Assembly (NCBI GenBank): GCA_039939375.1
Contig: JBDVJO010000010.1
Coordinates: forward strand, 354,421-418,420
Direction of reading: 5' to 3'
Source of the DNA: Paracrocinitomix sp039939375
GTDB lineage: Bacteria; Bacteroidota; Bacteroidia; Flavobacteriales_D; Crocinitomicaceae
DNA length: 64,000 bases
The notes beneath the pieces are model-generated. The model had not been told where the DNA came from and searched no databases. It saw only the letters and a list, made by a program, of their open reading frames with translations. This document shows positions 27,501 through 36,276 of the stretch, in pieces; position 1 is the stretch's first letter, and the number at the start of each line of letters is the position of its first letter. Position numbers and translations under genes: made by a program.

Positions 27501-27771
27501 CCTTTTCCCGTATATTTATAAGCAACTTGGTATTGGTAAGCTAATTGGAATGCCTGTTCCTGGAACAGGAACAGCAGTTTGGTGGGAAACTATGATGGAT
27601 GGTAAAACGACTTTTGGAATTCCTCAAGTTGGTATGCGTTCAATAACAGAAGGATTCTTAGTTGAGAATCACGACTTATTGCCAGATATCCAAGTGAATA
27701 ATGATTACGAACAATTTACTACCGGAGAAGACCAACAGTTAGCTGCGGCAGTAAAAGAATTATTGAAATAA
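24547..27771 (+). CDS. Tricorn-type protease homologue (S41 peptidase with propellers)
   Basis: A 1074-residue exported serine protease. It has a signal peptide (MKNLLALSILLFVGSAIAQ), then two beta-propellers built of WD40-like repeats (ISPDGSKIAFNYQGDIFVVN, WSPDGKSIAFASNRHGNFDVFL and others to about residue 530). A highly charged Lys/Glu/Asp insert follows at about residues 555-595. The tricorn core and PDZ come next (about 780-870, SGDGLKVIEIMDKGPL), then the S41 catalytic part with VDTRFNGGGW and SEGNYSDAHLFPY, where the Ser is the probable nucleophile. Tricorn proteins degrade peptides; Bacteroidota have secreted versions of this kind. The next gene starts at the base after the stop codon. 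Confidence 0.93.
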   Translation: MKNLLALSILLFVGSAIAQPLWMRYPSISPDGSKIAFNYQGDIFVVNSSGGQALQLTSNPSYDYNAIWSPDGKSIAFASNRHGNFDVFLMSAEGGAPKRLTFHSSNDIPQDFSPKGDKIIFGARRLDDVKSIQFPYAGLEELYEVPTAGGREKQFITVASEMSQFNADGTKLLFQNRKGYEDPWRKHHTSSVTRDIVLYDVKAKSYTMVTTESCEDRNPIWNGDSKLFFLSEKSGSFNIWSGDISSPYSKQLTTHKDHPVRFLSSASDGTLCYGFNGEIYLFKDGKSSKVSISIKKDYIANETTVKRVSRAGEFAISPNNKEVAFIYRGEVFVTSVDYKTTKRITNTPEQERSVSFSPEGDAVLYAAERNESWNIYQTKIKRESEEYFYNATLLEEEELVNNGEETFQPMYSPDGKEIAYLENRTTVKVYNVASKKSRIVLGGEMNYSYSDGDQYFTWSPDSKWLLVEYLPADRWTSDIGLVNVNDKKEPINLTQSGYGNGAPKFAMDGEMVYYYTGKHAYKSQGGHGSQGNVEAVFLTENAYHKFILDEEEYAEWEEEEKQKKKDEAKDDKKDDKDKEKEKDDKKKEDEPLKIDLDNLENRRVMLTIHGSHLMDYLVNNEGTQMYYLASFEKGYNLWTTKFKEQETKMFAKIDARWSSILFDKDEKNIYLNKSGSIMKVDASSAKMEPVSFSAEMNLNASAERQYMFNHVWRQVREKFYVEDLHGVNWELYKKEYGKFLPHINNGYDFAELLSELLGELNASHTGARYRNYDPNGTSTASLGCFFDQSHSGDGLKVIEIMDKGPLTKGSDKLKAGVIIEKIDGIAIKAGENYLPLLDRKTNKKVLLSLYDPTSKEKWEETVKPISRGTEYNLLYERWVKHCEETVDKLSNGRLGYVHVKTMSPSGFTAVYDKAKGKYNKKEGLVVDTRFNGGGWLHDDLATFLSGKLYMSFEPRGQKNMGGEPLAKWQKPSCVLMSEGNYSDAHLFPYIYKQLGIGKLIGMPVPGTGTAVWWETMMDGKTTFGIPQVGMRSITEGFLVENHDLLPDIQVNNDYEQFTTGEDQQLAAAVKELLK

Positions 27772-28548
27772 TTGACTTTATCAAAACACATATCGCGCTT
27801 GTTCTTAAAAATTGGTGTGATATGTGTTTTGATTTTATTTACAGGTTGTAATGCTGCAAAGAACATTGGCTCCTACCATAACATTGGCGACCCCAGACTT
27901 GACCTTTCAAGAAAACGACTAACTGAGATTCCTGAATATGTTTTTAAGCAAAATGAGTTAAAAGTTCTCAACTTATTTAATAATAAGCTCACTTCTATTC
28001 CACCTGAAATCGGACTCTTAACTAACTTAGAGCGTCTCACTTTAAGCAGAAATTACATCACTGAATTGCCACCAGAAATTGGGAAGCTTAAAAAGCTGAG
28101 AAAATTATCCTTAAAGGCCAATAGATTAACTTCTCTTCCGCCAGAAATTGGTCAACTTGAAAATCTAGAAGAGTTATGGCTCAGTTTTAATGAACTTACG
28201 GTTTTACCTAACGAAATCTGCCAGCTTAAAAAACTAACTCACCTCTATTTAGAATTTAATGACTTGGTGGCATTACCTGAAAACATAGGCGAAATTGATG
28301 GAATGATCCATTTAGTAATTGGACAAAATCAATTAAGTCAATTACCCAAAAGTTTTTACACACTCAAAAGCTTAAATACACTAGATTTAAGTAGAAGCGG
28401 TCCTGAATTAATCATTGACGAAGATTTGTGCAATTTGCGATTTTTAGAAACGCTGTATATCGATAGAGCAACATTAAGTTTTTCGCCTAGATGCATTGAA
28501 ATTAGAAGCAGATCTTACCAGCGATTTACGATTATTCTTAAAAATTAG
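27772..28548 (+). CDS. Leucine-rich-repeat lipoprotein
   Basis: A 258-residue protein starting with TTG immediately after the tricorn stop codon, so it is probably co-translated. The signal peptide SRLFLKIGVICVLILFTGC has a lipobox ending at Cys26. From about residue 40 to 210 there are seven or eight leucine-rich repeats of about 23 residues with the bacterial consensus (LTSIPPEIGLLTNLERLTLS, LTSLPPEIGQLENLEELWLS). LRR proteins bind other proteins, so it may be a surface or periplasmic adhesion or partner module. A partnership with the protease upstream is suggested only by coupling. It overlaps the convergent lamin-tail lipoprotein gene by 11 bp. Confidence 0.88.
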   Translation: MTLSKHISRLFLKIGVICVLILFTGCNAAKNIGSYHNIGDPRLDLSRKRLTEIPEYVFKQNELKVLNLFNNKLTSIPPEIGLLTNLERLTLSRNYITELPPEIGKLKKLRKLSLKANRLTSLPPEIGQLENLEELWLSFNELTVLPNEICQLKKLTHLYLEFNDLVALPENIGEIDGMIHLVIGQNQLSQLPKSFYTLKSLNTLDLSRSGPELIIDEDLCNLRFLETLYIDRATLSFSPRCIEIRSRSYQRFTIILKN

Positions 28549-29071
28549 GCGAATTTAAGGTTCCAGAATCTACATAAACCCAGTCGTAGAAATCATTGCT
28601 ATCTCTAGCATAAGCAACGGCTTGTTCTTCGTTTTCTTCAAAAGTCACTTCATCTATAAGGTTTCCGTCATAAAATAGATAAACAGACTCTCCTTTTGCA
28701 GATAATTTAAAGTTGGCATGAATATCTTCTGCTATCTGATCATATCCATCACACCAAACTACTAAAAGCTCTCCTGAAGCTAGCCTCATCTCTGGTAATT
28801 CAAACTTGAACTTATCTGAACGATCACTAACACACCACTTTCCTTTTTCCAATACTATATCTTCGTCTGAAGCATTTATCAATTCTATCCAGTCTGATTT
28901 TTCACCAAACTCATTTAAATCACTTGATTTAAATGACACTTCATTAAACAATAAGTTGGGGATGGATTCATTTGAAGATTCAAGTTCATCTACGTTAGTA
29001 TGTTCTCTGACTACATCTTCACAGCTTACAAAACCTGCCACAATAATTACATAAACAACTAAATTTCTCAT
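28538..29071 (-). CDS. Lipoprotein with lamin-tail domain
   Basis: About 177 residues from the ATG at 29071, which gives a lipoprotein signal MRNLVVYVIIVAGFVSC with lipobox Cys17; a longer frame begins 45 bp upstream. Residues about 38-165 form a lamin-tail domain (LTD): LLFNEVSFKSSDLN, SDWIELINASDEDIVL, GELLVVWCDGYDQ, HANFKLSAKGESVYLF and IDEVTF are its conserved strands. Bacterial LTDs occur on secreted and surface proteins, often nucleases or anchor modules; here the domain stands alone. The function is unknown. It is 15 bp downstream of the pcm stop on the other side in the same direction, possibly unrelated. Confidence 0.82.
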   Translation of the reverse strand: MRNLVVYVIIVAGFVSCEDVVREHTNVDELESSNESIPNLLFNEVSFKSSDLNEFGEKSDWIELINASDEDIVLEKGKWCVSDRSDKFKFELPEMRLASGELLVVWCDGYDQIAEDIHANFKLSAKGESVYLFYDGNLIDEVTFEENEEQAVAYARDSNDFYDWVYVDSGTLNSPNF

Positions 29072-29130
29072 AACCCAAAGTTCAGACTTTAAGGTTATTA
29101 AGGTGTTAAGAGGCAATGAACAAACTGCTA

Positions 29131-29775
29131 TTATTTAGCCGTTTCTTTTAGCATTGGAACAAAACTAAATTTACCAAATGATTGCTGTGAGATCTCGCCT
29201 TGCTCGTTCTTTTGAAGCAATATCATTTCTTGTACTTTCCCTTCACCTAACGGAATCACCATCCTACCATTAGGTTTTAATTGATTGACTAAATCTTCTG
29301 GAATATAAGGTGCTCCACAGGTGATGATAATCTTATCAAAAGGCTCAAAACTAGGCCATCCTTTATATCCATCTCCGTACTTTAATTTTGGATTATAGTT
29401 TAGCTTTGGGATTAATTGCTTCGTTTTCAAATACAGTTCTTTTTGCCTTTCAATTGAAAATACTTTAGCACCTAACTCACATAATATAGCAGTCTGAAAA
29501 CCAGACCCCGTTCCTATTTCAAGGATTTTGTCCCCTTTCTTTACTTTCAACAAGTCCGTTTGAAACGCGACAGTATATGGATGTGAAATAGTCTGACCAG
29601 CTCCTATTTGAAATGCCATGTTGGTATACGCTTGTTTTGTAAAAACTGGGTCTAAGAAAAAATGTCTTGGAACCGCATTAAAAGCATCTAAAATGCGCTG
29701 ATCTGATATGCCTTTATCCGCCAATTCTCCTACCAGCTGCTTGCGTAATCCTTTATGTCTGTAGTCATCTATCAT
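29131..29775 (-). CDS. pcm: Protein-L-isoaspartate O-methyltransferase
   Basis: A 214-residue SAM-dependent repair enzyme that methylates isoaspartyl residues in damaged proteins. Family segments are visible: AFNAVPRHFFLDP, GAGQTISHPYTVAFQTDLL (substrate-binding loop), ILEIGTGSGFQTAIL (SAM motif I), VFSIERQ and GDGYKGWPSFEPFDKIII. Length is normal. A TAACTTTG box (minus strand, 29783-29790) lies only 8 bp before the ATG, which would give a nearly leaderless message. It diverges from the propeller-SpoIIE gene. Confidence 0.95.
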   Translation of the reverse strand: MIDDYRHKGLRKQLVGELADKGISDQRILDAFNAVPRHFFLDPVFTKQAYTNMAFQIGAGQTISHPYTVAFQTDLLKVKKGDKILEIGTGSGFQTAILCELGAKVFSIERQKELYLKTKQLIPKLNYNPKLKYGDGYKGWPSFEPFDKIIITCGAPYIPEDLVNQLKPNGRMVIPLGEGKVQEMILLQKNEQGEISQQSFGKFSFVPMLKETAK

Positions 29776-29782
29776 TTGAATT

Positions 29783-29790
29783 CAAAGTTA
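29783..29790 (-). promoter_or_regulatory. Candidate -7 box for pcm
   Basis: The minus-strand octamer TAACTTTG fits the TAnnTTTG consensus. The pcm ATG starts 8 bp after it, so transcription would begin at or next to the start codon. No -33 match was found. Confidence 0.3.
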
Positions 29791-29931
29791 ACTTCAAAAT
29801 TTTCTATTCTTAAAATCTACCTCTCTTTTTAATTAACAAAATCATCTTAGTTTAAATTATGTTGAGATTAGCACCTCTAAAGCTGCAATCCTTCTGAAGA
29901 TTTTACTATTTTTAAACTTTAAGAGAACGCC

Positions 29932-32900
29932 ACGAAACGCATTTATTTTTTCATATTATTTTTTGGTGTCATAACTTCTTGTAATAAAGCGGTTGACACA
30001 AACAGAGAAAACTCTGAAGGAGAGCTCGTTTCACAGTTAGATCCAGAATTAATCAGCAATGAACCTATACCGATTCAACCAAAAGTTCTGAATCCTGATT
30101 CAATACAACCTCCAGAAATTATCAAAGCTGGTGAACCTGTTTTTCAAATCGCCCATTCAAATATTAAAAGTGTTGAGCAACCAATTATCGAATTGCTCGC
30201 TCCAACTTTACCTCATTTTACGGTGGGTGTTGACTCAATATTAAATCCGGTTGTTACGAAAGCAAACGGATCTCCGCGTGAATTAGGTTATAACGAGCCT
30301 GTGATCAGTTCAAAGTTCGACTTCAATGATGCGGCTTCTTATAATATTCAAGGAATTGATGTAGATCAAGGTTTGAGTTCTTCTTATATCATGGATATGA
30401 TTGAAGATTCAAGAGGGAATTTATGGTTTGCAACTTGGACCGCTGGTGTGACTATGTATAATGGTAGAACTTTTATTCAATTTGACGAAAACAAAGGTTT
30501 AAGTTCAAACTATATCTGGGCTATTCATGAAGATAAAAAAGGTAATATTTGGTTTGGAACAGATGGATCTGGAGTTACCGCCTATAACGGACACACTTTC
30601 ACTGAATATGATACTGAAGACGGACTTGCAAGTGACTTGGTTTTAGATATCGCTGAGGACGAAGATGGCAATATCTGGTTTGCAACTGGCGAAGGAATTA
30701 GCAAGTTTGATGGTGAATCATTCACTACTTACGGAATGGACCAAGGAATGTCTGGTGAGTACATTTACAGCATTGTTATAGATATTGACGGTAATGTATG
30801 GTGCGGAATTGCTGGTGCAGGTGTCAATAAATTTGACGGAGAAGGTTTTACTCATTATACCACAAATGAAGGCTTAATTTCAAACAATGTATCCGTAGTT
30901 TATGCTGATTCTGAAGAGAATATCTGGATTGGAACTGAAGATGCTGGAGTCTGCATGTATGATGGATATTCATTCATCACTCATCAAGAACAAATGGGAT
31001 TATCCAACAACTATGTAAAGGCGATTGTTGAAGATAATTATGGCAACATGTGGTTTGGAACTGAAGGCGGAGGCGCTTCTATGTACAACAGATTTGAGTT
31101 TAAAACCTTTACAGATGACGAAGGTATGAGCAACAACATTATTTGGTCTCTGTTAGAAGATTCTGACGGTAACATTTGGTTTGGAACTTTTGGAGCCGGT
31201 GCCAATGTTTACAACGAAAGATCATTTGAAAATTACTCAGAAAAACAAGGTCTACAAGATCATATTGTTAGAGATATTTATCAAGATATAGAAGGTTATC
31301 TGTGGTTTGCTACGAACAATGGCGTAAGTAAATACAACGGCAAAAGCTTCCTTCACTACACTGAAGAACAAGGTTTAGGCTACAATACTGTTCGAGCAAT
31401 ACACCAAGATAGAGAAGGAAATTTTTGGTTTGCGACCAACGGAAATGGCGTTTCTAAATTTGATGGCGAATATTTTACAAACTACAATACTTCAAGCGGG
31501 TTAAGCGGAGATCTTGTACTCAGCATTTATGAAGATAAAGTTGGTGATATGTGGTTCGGAACTTTTCAAGGAGGAATCACCCGATATGATGGCTATACCT
31601 TCAGCCATTTCACAACCGAACAAGGATTAAGTAACAACACGGTTCAAGCAATATTACAAGACAGTATAGGTCATATGTATTTTGGAACCAAAGGTGGCGG
31701 GCTAACAATATTTGATGGTCAAACAATCACGAACTATACAAGCAGAGAAGGTTTAAGTGATAATTATGTCATTTCACTTCATGAAGATTCAAAAGGAACG
31801 ATATGGTTAGGAACAGAAGGTTCAGGATTAAACAAGTTCTCTCGAGATTCTATTGTAAGTTATGGCGTTAAGGACGGATTGAGTAATAACATTATATGGT
31901 CGATCATTGAAGATAACAATGGTGATTTATGGCTTGGAACCGAAAAGGGTTTGAACAACTTTTCCATTGATGATAGTCTTGGAGTTCAAATATCATCTTT
32001 TGATAAGTTAGATGGACTGAAAGGGTCAGACTTCTACCCTAATTCAGTTTGTTTGGATGATGAAAATAGAATTTGGTGGGGAACTGGAAAATCACTGGCA
32101 ATGCTAGATTTGAATAAATACGAGCAAATTAAGAAGCCGCCTTTCCTTCAAATTACAGATGTCAGACTTGAGCAAACTTTTGTTGATTATAGAAAATTGA
32201 AAGATTCACTTAGAATGTCAGACGAAATGTACCTTTCTGAGACCAATAAAAAAAGTTTGAACTCGGTAAAATTTAGAGACGTCAGACCGTTCACTAACTC
32301 ACCAAATGGTCTAGAACTTCCTTACTACCTGAATCATGTGACATTCTATTTTTCCGGTATCGATTGGTCGGCTCCGCATAAAGTGAGATACCAATATAAA
32401 TTAGACGGCTTTGAAGATGAATGGAGCCCAGTCCTGTCCGAAAACAGAGCTATTTATAGTAATATTCCAGCAGGGCAATACATTTTTAAAGTTAGAGCCA
32501 TTGGGGATTCCAAAATGTGGTCTAATGTTGAAGCCTTTGCAATAACAATTCATCCTCCTTGGTGGATGACCTGGTGGGCATATGTTCTCTATTTTGCTAT
32601 TGCAGCACTCTCTCTTTTCTTATTCATAAGATTCAGAACTAAAAAACTATTATTAAATCAAAGGCATCTTGAATCAGTTGTGAGCCAGCGAACTTCTGAA
32701 GTTGTAAAGCAAAAAGAATTGGTTGAGGCCAAAAACAAAGAAATAACCGATTCAATAAACTATGCTAAACGAATTCAAAATGCTATTCTTCCTTCTGATC
32801 ACCTGATTGAAGAACATTTGCAAGAAAACTTCTTCCTTTATTTGCCTAAAGACATTGTAGCCGGTGACTTTTACTGGTTAGAAACATCTGATAAAAACGA

Positions 32901-33486
32901 AGTGCTCTTAGCAGCGGCGGATTGCACGGGGCACGGTGTTCCTGGAGCAATGGTTAGTGTTGTTTGTAACAATGCGCTAAACAGAACAGTTAGAGAGTTC
33001 CAATTACATTCACCGGGAATCATTTTAAATAAGGTAAGAGATTTAGTCATTGAAACTTTTGACGCTACAGAAACTGCAGTAAAAGATGGAATGGATATCG
33101 CATTAATATCCATCAACTATCAAACTAATGAATTAAAATATGCAGGAGCAAATAACGACTTATACATCATTTCAAATGGCGAATTAATTATATATCCTGC
33201 TGACAAGCAACCTATTGGTAGTTATTTCTTAAAAAATGATTTTATTGAGCATAAACACCAATTGAAAAAAGGCGATTGTATCTATATCTTTACTGATGGA
33301 TATATGGATCAATTTGGAGGTCCGAAAGGTAAAAAATTCAAATATTCTGCCTTCAAAGCAATGCTACTTGCAATTCACCAAATGCCAATGCAAGACCAAA
33401 AAGCACATATGCATAAAGTCATAGAAGATTGGCGCGGCAACTTAGAGCAGCTTGACGACATTTGCGTGATCGGAATTCGTGTATAA
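29932..33486 (+). CDS. Two-component-regulator-propeller / Y_Y_Y / SpoIIE phosphatase protein, start codon ACG
   Basis: A membrane signalling protein of about 1184 residues. A caller restricted to ATG/GTG/TTG starts it at a TTG at 30193, but the same frame is open back to 29923. Codons 29932-29988 read like a lipoprotein signal: (ACG)-KRIYFFILFFGVITSC, closely like the DUF6340 lipoprotein start MKRIYFLSFF at 8288. The initiator is thus ACG where ATG is expected. Domains: a linker rich in Pro and Glu; fourteen Reg_prop blades (each with a W-F-G-T type core), probably two 7-bladed propellers; a Y_Y_Y domain; one transmembrane helix (AYVLYFAIAALSLFLFIRF); a coiled coil; and a PP2C-type SpoIIE phosphatase with VAGDFYWLE, AADCTGHGVPGAM and IFTDGYMDQFGG. 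It probably senses a periplasmic ligand and dephosphorylates a cytosolic regulator. Confidence 0.85.
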   Translation, partial: TKRIYFFILFFGVITSCNKAVDTNRENSEGELVSQLDPELISNEPIPIQPKVLNPDSIQPPEIIKAGEPVFQIAHSNIKSVEQPIIELLAPTLPHFTVGVDSILNPVVTKANGSPRELGYNEPVISSKFDFNDAASYNIQGIDVDQGLSSSYIMDMIEDSRGNLWFATWTAGVTMYNGRTFIQFDENKGLSSNYIWAIHEDKKGNIWFGTDGSGVTAYNGHTFTEYDTEDGLASDLVLDIAEDEDGNIWFATGEGISKFDGESFTTYGMDQGMSGEYIYSIVIDIDGNVWCGIAGAGVNKFDGEGFTHYTTNEGLISNNVSVVYADSEENIWIGTEDAGVCMYDGYSFITHQEQMGLSNNYVKAIVEDNYGNMWFGTEGGGASMYNRFEFKTFTDDEGMSNNIIWSLLEDSDGNIWFGTFGAGANVYNERSFENYSEKQGLQDHIVRDIYQDIEGYLWFATNNGVSKYNGKSFLHYTEEQGLGYNTVRAIHQDREGNFWFATNGNGVSKFDGEYFTNYNTSSGLSGDLVLSIYEDKVGDMWFGTFQGGITRYDGYTFSHFTTEQGLSNNTVQAILQDSIGHMYFGTKGGGLTIFDGQTITNYTSREGLSDNYVISLHEDSKGTIWLGTEGSGLNKFSRDSIVSYGVKDGLSNNIIWSIIEDNNGDLWLGTEKGLNNFSIDDSLGVQISSFDKLDGLKGSDFYPNSVCLDDENRIWWGTGKSLAMLDLNKYEQIKKPPFLQITDVRLEQTFVDYRKLKDSLRMSDEMYLSETNKKSLNSVKFRDVRPFTNSPNGLELPYYLNHVTFYFSGIDWSAPHKVRYQYKLDGFEDEWSPVLSENRAIYSNIPAGQYIFKVRAIGDSKMWSNVEAFAITIHPPWWMTWWAYVLYFAIAALSLFLFIRFRTKKLLLNQRHLESVVSQRTSEVVKQKELVEAKNKEITDSINYAKRIQNAILPSDHLIEEHLQENFFLYLPKDIVAGDFYWLETSDKNEVLLAAADCTGHGVPGAMVSVVCNNALNRTVREFQLHSPGIILNKVRDLVIETFDATETAVKDGMDIALISINYQTNELKYAGANNDLYIISNGELIIYPADKQPIGSYFLKNDFIEHKHQLKKGDCIYIFTDGYMDQFGGPKGKKFKYSAFKAMLLAIHQMPMQDQKAHMHKVIEDWRGNLEQLDDICVIGIRV

Positions 33487-34360
33487 GGGAATTCTATATA
33501 TGCTATTATCTTCGCTCTGTTTTGCGTTGATTAACATTTGCGTGAAAATTCTCACGAATTCAGGAGAGTTATTTCCGGAAATTCAAGATTATCCTGTATT
33601 TGAAGTTGTCTTTTTCAGATCAATAATTTCTTTAATCATCTGTATTGCAATAATTAGAGCCAAAAAAATCCCTTTTTTTGGCAACAACAAAAAATGGCTT
33701 ATTATTAGAGGACTAGCCGGAGTAACTGCCCTCACCTTATTCTTTTACACCCTTAAAAACTTGCCTATAGCCATTGGAACAACTGTCCAATACCTCTCTC
33801 CTATTTTCACTATTTTATTTGCAATAAAACTGCAGAAAGAAAAAGTACATCCTATGCAATGGCTGTTTTTTCTAATTTCATTCTCCGGAGTAGTTTACAT
33901 TGGTTATATGAAAGACGACAGTTTAAATATTGATCCTTTTTGGTTAATGATTGGATTAATTTCTGCCGTTATATCGGGGATTGCCTACAATGCCATTATG
34001 AAATGTAGAGAAACAGATGCTCCGATTACCGTAGTCATGTATTTCCCCTTGGTTGCAACGCCTTTAACTTTTATACTTTGTTTAATAACCGGTTTTGTGA
34101 TTCCTGTTGGTATAGAATGGTTACTTCTATTAGCAATTGGAGTTATGACACAACTCGCTCAAATTTCAATGACACGTGCTTTTCATGCAGATTCTGCAGC
34201 GAAAGTCACACCGGTTAAATATGTTGGCGCTATCTATGCTGTAATGGCTGGAATCTTCATTTTTGATGAAAATTTGAGTCTTTGGATGAGCCTTGGAATT
34301 GCTTTGGTATTGCTCGGTGTTCTTTTAAACACCTTCTTCAAAAACTTTCATCAGGCTTAA
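33479..34360 (+). CDS. DMT-family (EamA) transporter
   Basis: A 293-residue inner-membrane protein with ten predicted helices in two EamA repeats. The start is a GTG at 33479 that overlaps the stop of the propeller gene by 8 bp, so the two are coupled. Helices are plain (GILYMLLSSLCFALINICVKIL at the start, SLWMSLGIALVLLGVLLNTFF at the end). The repeat 1 segment RGLAGVTALTLFFYTLKNLPIAIGT is typical. Family members export metabolites such as amino acids or nucleotide sugars; no substrate can be assigned. It converges with the ABC transporter gene (4-bp overlap). Confidence 0.88.
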   Translation: MYKGILYMLLSSLCFALINICVKILTNSGELFPEIQDYPVFEVVFFRSIISLIICIAIIRAKKIPFFGNNKKWLIIRGLAGVTALTLFFYTLKNLPIAIGTTVQYLSPIFTILFAIKLQKEKVHPMQWLFFLISFSGVVYIGYMKDDSLNIDPFWLMIGLISAVISGIAYNAIMKCRETDAPITVVMYFPLVATPLTFILCLITGFVIPVGIEWLLLLAIGVMTQLAQISMTRAFHADSAAKVTPVKYVGAIYAVMAGIFIFDENLSLWMSLGIALVLLGVLLNTFFKNFHQA

Positions 34361-36189
34361 GAGAAATTCAATTCGTATAATTTTTTATACTGTCCATCTA
34401 AATCAAGTAATTCTTGATGTGAGCCTCTTTCAAGAATTTTCCCGTCATCAATCACTAGAATTTCATCTGAGTTAACGATCGTTGATAACCTGTGAGCGAT
34501 AACAATTGAAGTTCTACCCTTTTGCAATTCACCAGTAGCACGTTGAATCATTTCTTCAGACTCTGAATCTACACTGGCTGTTGCCTCATCTAAAATCAAT
34601 ACTTTAGGGTTATATACATAAGCACGAATAAAAGATATTAACTGCTTTTGTCCTACTGAAAGTACACCTCCTCTTTCACGCACATTATAATCGTAGCCAC
34701 CTGGCAGTTTCATTATAAATTCATGTGCTCCAACCTGTTCAGCAGCCGCAATAACTTGCTCCTTTGTGATGTTTTCATCTCCCAAAGTAATGTTATTCAT
34801 AATAGTATCCGAAAACAAAAACACATCTTGCAAAACAATGGCAACGCTTTTTCTCAAGGCATTCAATTCAATATCTCTAATCGATAAATCGCCAATTTTG
34901 ACATCTCCTTTCTGAAATTCGTAGAAACGCGTTAATAAATTGATGATGGTAGATTTTCCTGCTCCAGTCGCACCTACCAAAGCAATGGACTTTCCAGCAC
35001 CAACTTCAAAATCAATCCCCTTCAACACCCAGTCTTCATCCTTGTATGCAAACCAAACATTTTTAAAGGTAATGGGGGCATTAAAATTTACTTCTTTAAT
35101 AGTTCCTGAAGCATCTATATGCTCTTGACGGTCCAACATTTCAAAAACACGCTCAGCTCTGACCATTCCTCTTTGAAGTGTATTAAACCTATCCGCCATC
35201 ATTCTAATTGGGCGATACAATTTATAAATCCACAAAATAAAAGCGAAAATGGTTCCTGTGGCCGCTACTAAAGCATTTGAACCGCCGTCTACTTGTAATA
35301 AACTCCAGAAAATGATGGCAGCAATTGAAAGTGAACTTAAAAGTTCAACCACCGGAAAAAATACAGAATACGCCCAAATGGCATCTAAATGCGCCTTTTT
35401 ATATCCTTGATTAATTTTTGAAAAACTTTTGAATTCCCGTTTTGACCGAGAAAATAGTTGAACTATTGTCATTCCAGAAATATGTTCTTGAACAAAAGTA
35501 TTCAGCTTTGTTAATTGAGTTCGCTCTTTTTCAAACGACTTCTTCATGGCTTTTGCAAAAATTCTGGTTGCAATAATTAAGATTGGAATCGGAATTAAAC
35601 TCAACAACGAGAGTTGCCAGTTCACATAAAACATAAATCCCAGAATCGTCAAAAGCTTTATGATTTCACCAATTAGGGTGATAAAACCTGTTGAAAACAC
35701 TTCTGACACTGCTTCAATATCAGAAACCATTCGTGTAACCACTACTCCATTTGGTGTTCGGTCAAAGTACTTTAAATTGAATGAGTTCAAATGCTTAAAT
35801 AGTCGAACCCGCATATCCTTAATGATAGATTGCCCCAATAAAGCCCCTAAATAGGTTGATAAAAACGTCAAAACCCCTTCGGCAATTAACAAAGACAAAA
35901 CAATAATTATCCAGATTAAATAATTAGAAGAAAATTCTTCAGAAAATTGAAATCCATTAATGAAATCTACCGCTGGCATAATCTTACTAGCCGTCCCATG
36001 CATGAAGGCTCCATTCCCTCCCATTACAAACTTGTTGATTATTCCACCAATCAGAAAAGGTTGAATTGCGCTCAATAAGCTAATTAATAAAACAGCAAGT
36101 AACGAACCTAAACTCACCCATGGATGAGTCCCAAGATAGGCTGCTAATCTTTTAAATAAAGGAAAATCAAATTTGGATTTCTCTTGCAT
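34357..36189 (-). CDS. ABC exporter, fused membrane and ATPase domains (MsbA-like)
   Basis: About 610 residues from the ATG at 36189 (MQEKSKFDFPLFKRL); an ATG 30 bp upstream is possible but less like family starts. A six-helix exporter membrane domain occupies about residues 10-330. The ATPase follows with Walker A ALVGATGAGKSTIINLL, Q-loop VLQDVFLFSDT, signature LSVGQKQ and Walker B KVLILDEATASVD, then the H-loop VIAHRLSTI. The signature LSVGQ departs slightly from LSGGQ but is common in this group. It works as a homodimer or heterodimer that flips lipids or exports small molecules. An insertion at about residues 55-85 in the first loop (FVMGGNGAFMHGTAS) looks like an external loop. Confidence 0.92.
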   Translation of the reverse strand: MQEKSKFDFPLFKRLAAYLGTHPWVSLGSLLAVLLISLLSAIQPFLIGGIINKFVMGGNGAFMHGTASKIMPAVDFINGFQFSEEFSSNYLIWIIIVLSLLIAEGVLTFLSTYLGALLGQSIIKDMRVRLFKHLNSFNLKYFDRTPNGVVVTRMVSDIEAVSEVFSTGFITLIGEIIKLLTILGFMFYVNWQLSLLSLIPIPILIIATRIFAKAMKKSFEKERTQLTKLNTFVQEHISGMTIVQLFSRSKREFKSFSKINQGYKKAHLDAIWAYSVFFPVVELLSSLSIAAIIFWSLLQVDGGSNALVAATGTIFAFILWIYKLYRPIRMMADRFNTLQRGMVRAERVFEMLDRQEHIDASGTIKEVNFNAPITFKNVWFAYKDEDWVLKGIDFEVGAGKSIALVGATGAGKSTIINLLTRFYEFQKGDVKIGDLSIRDIELNALRKSVAIVLQDVFLFSDTIMNNITLGDENITKEQVIAAAEQVGAHEFIMKLPGGYDYNVRERGGVLSVGQKQLISFIRAYVYNPKVLILDEATASVDSESEEMIQRATGELQKGRTSIVIAHRLSTIVNSDEILVIDDGKILERGSHQELLDLDGQYKKLYELNFS

Positions 36190-36276
36190 TAGTGCAAAAA
36201 TAGTTAAACAATAGTTCAATTTCTTGTGAAATCACTTTTAATGCTCAGAATTAATTAATTTTACAAAAATTACATT

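Noticed and set aside
30360..32110. Apparent tandem DNA repeats
   Set aside because: These are the fourteen Reg_prop blades of one protein; the period follows the protein repeat and the DNA copies have diverged, so they are not a satellite or CRISPR.
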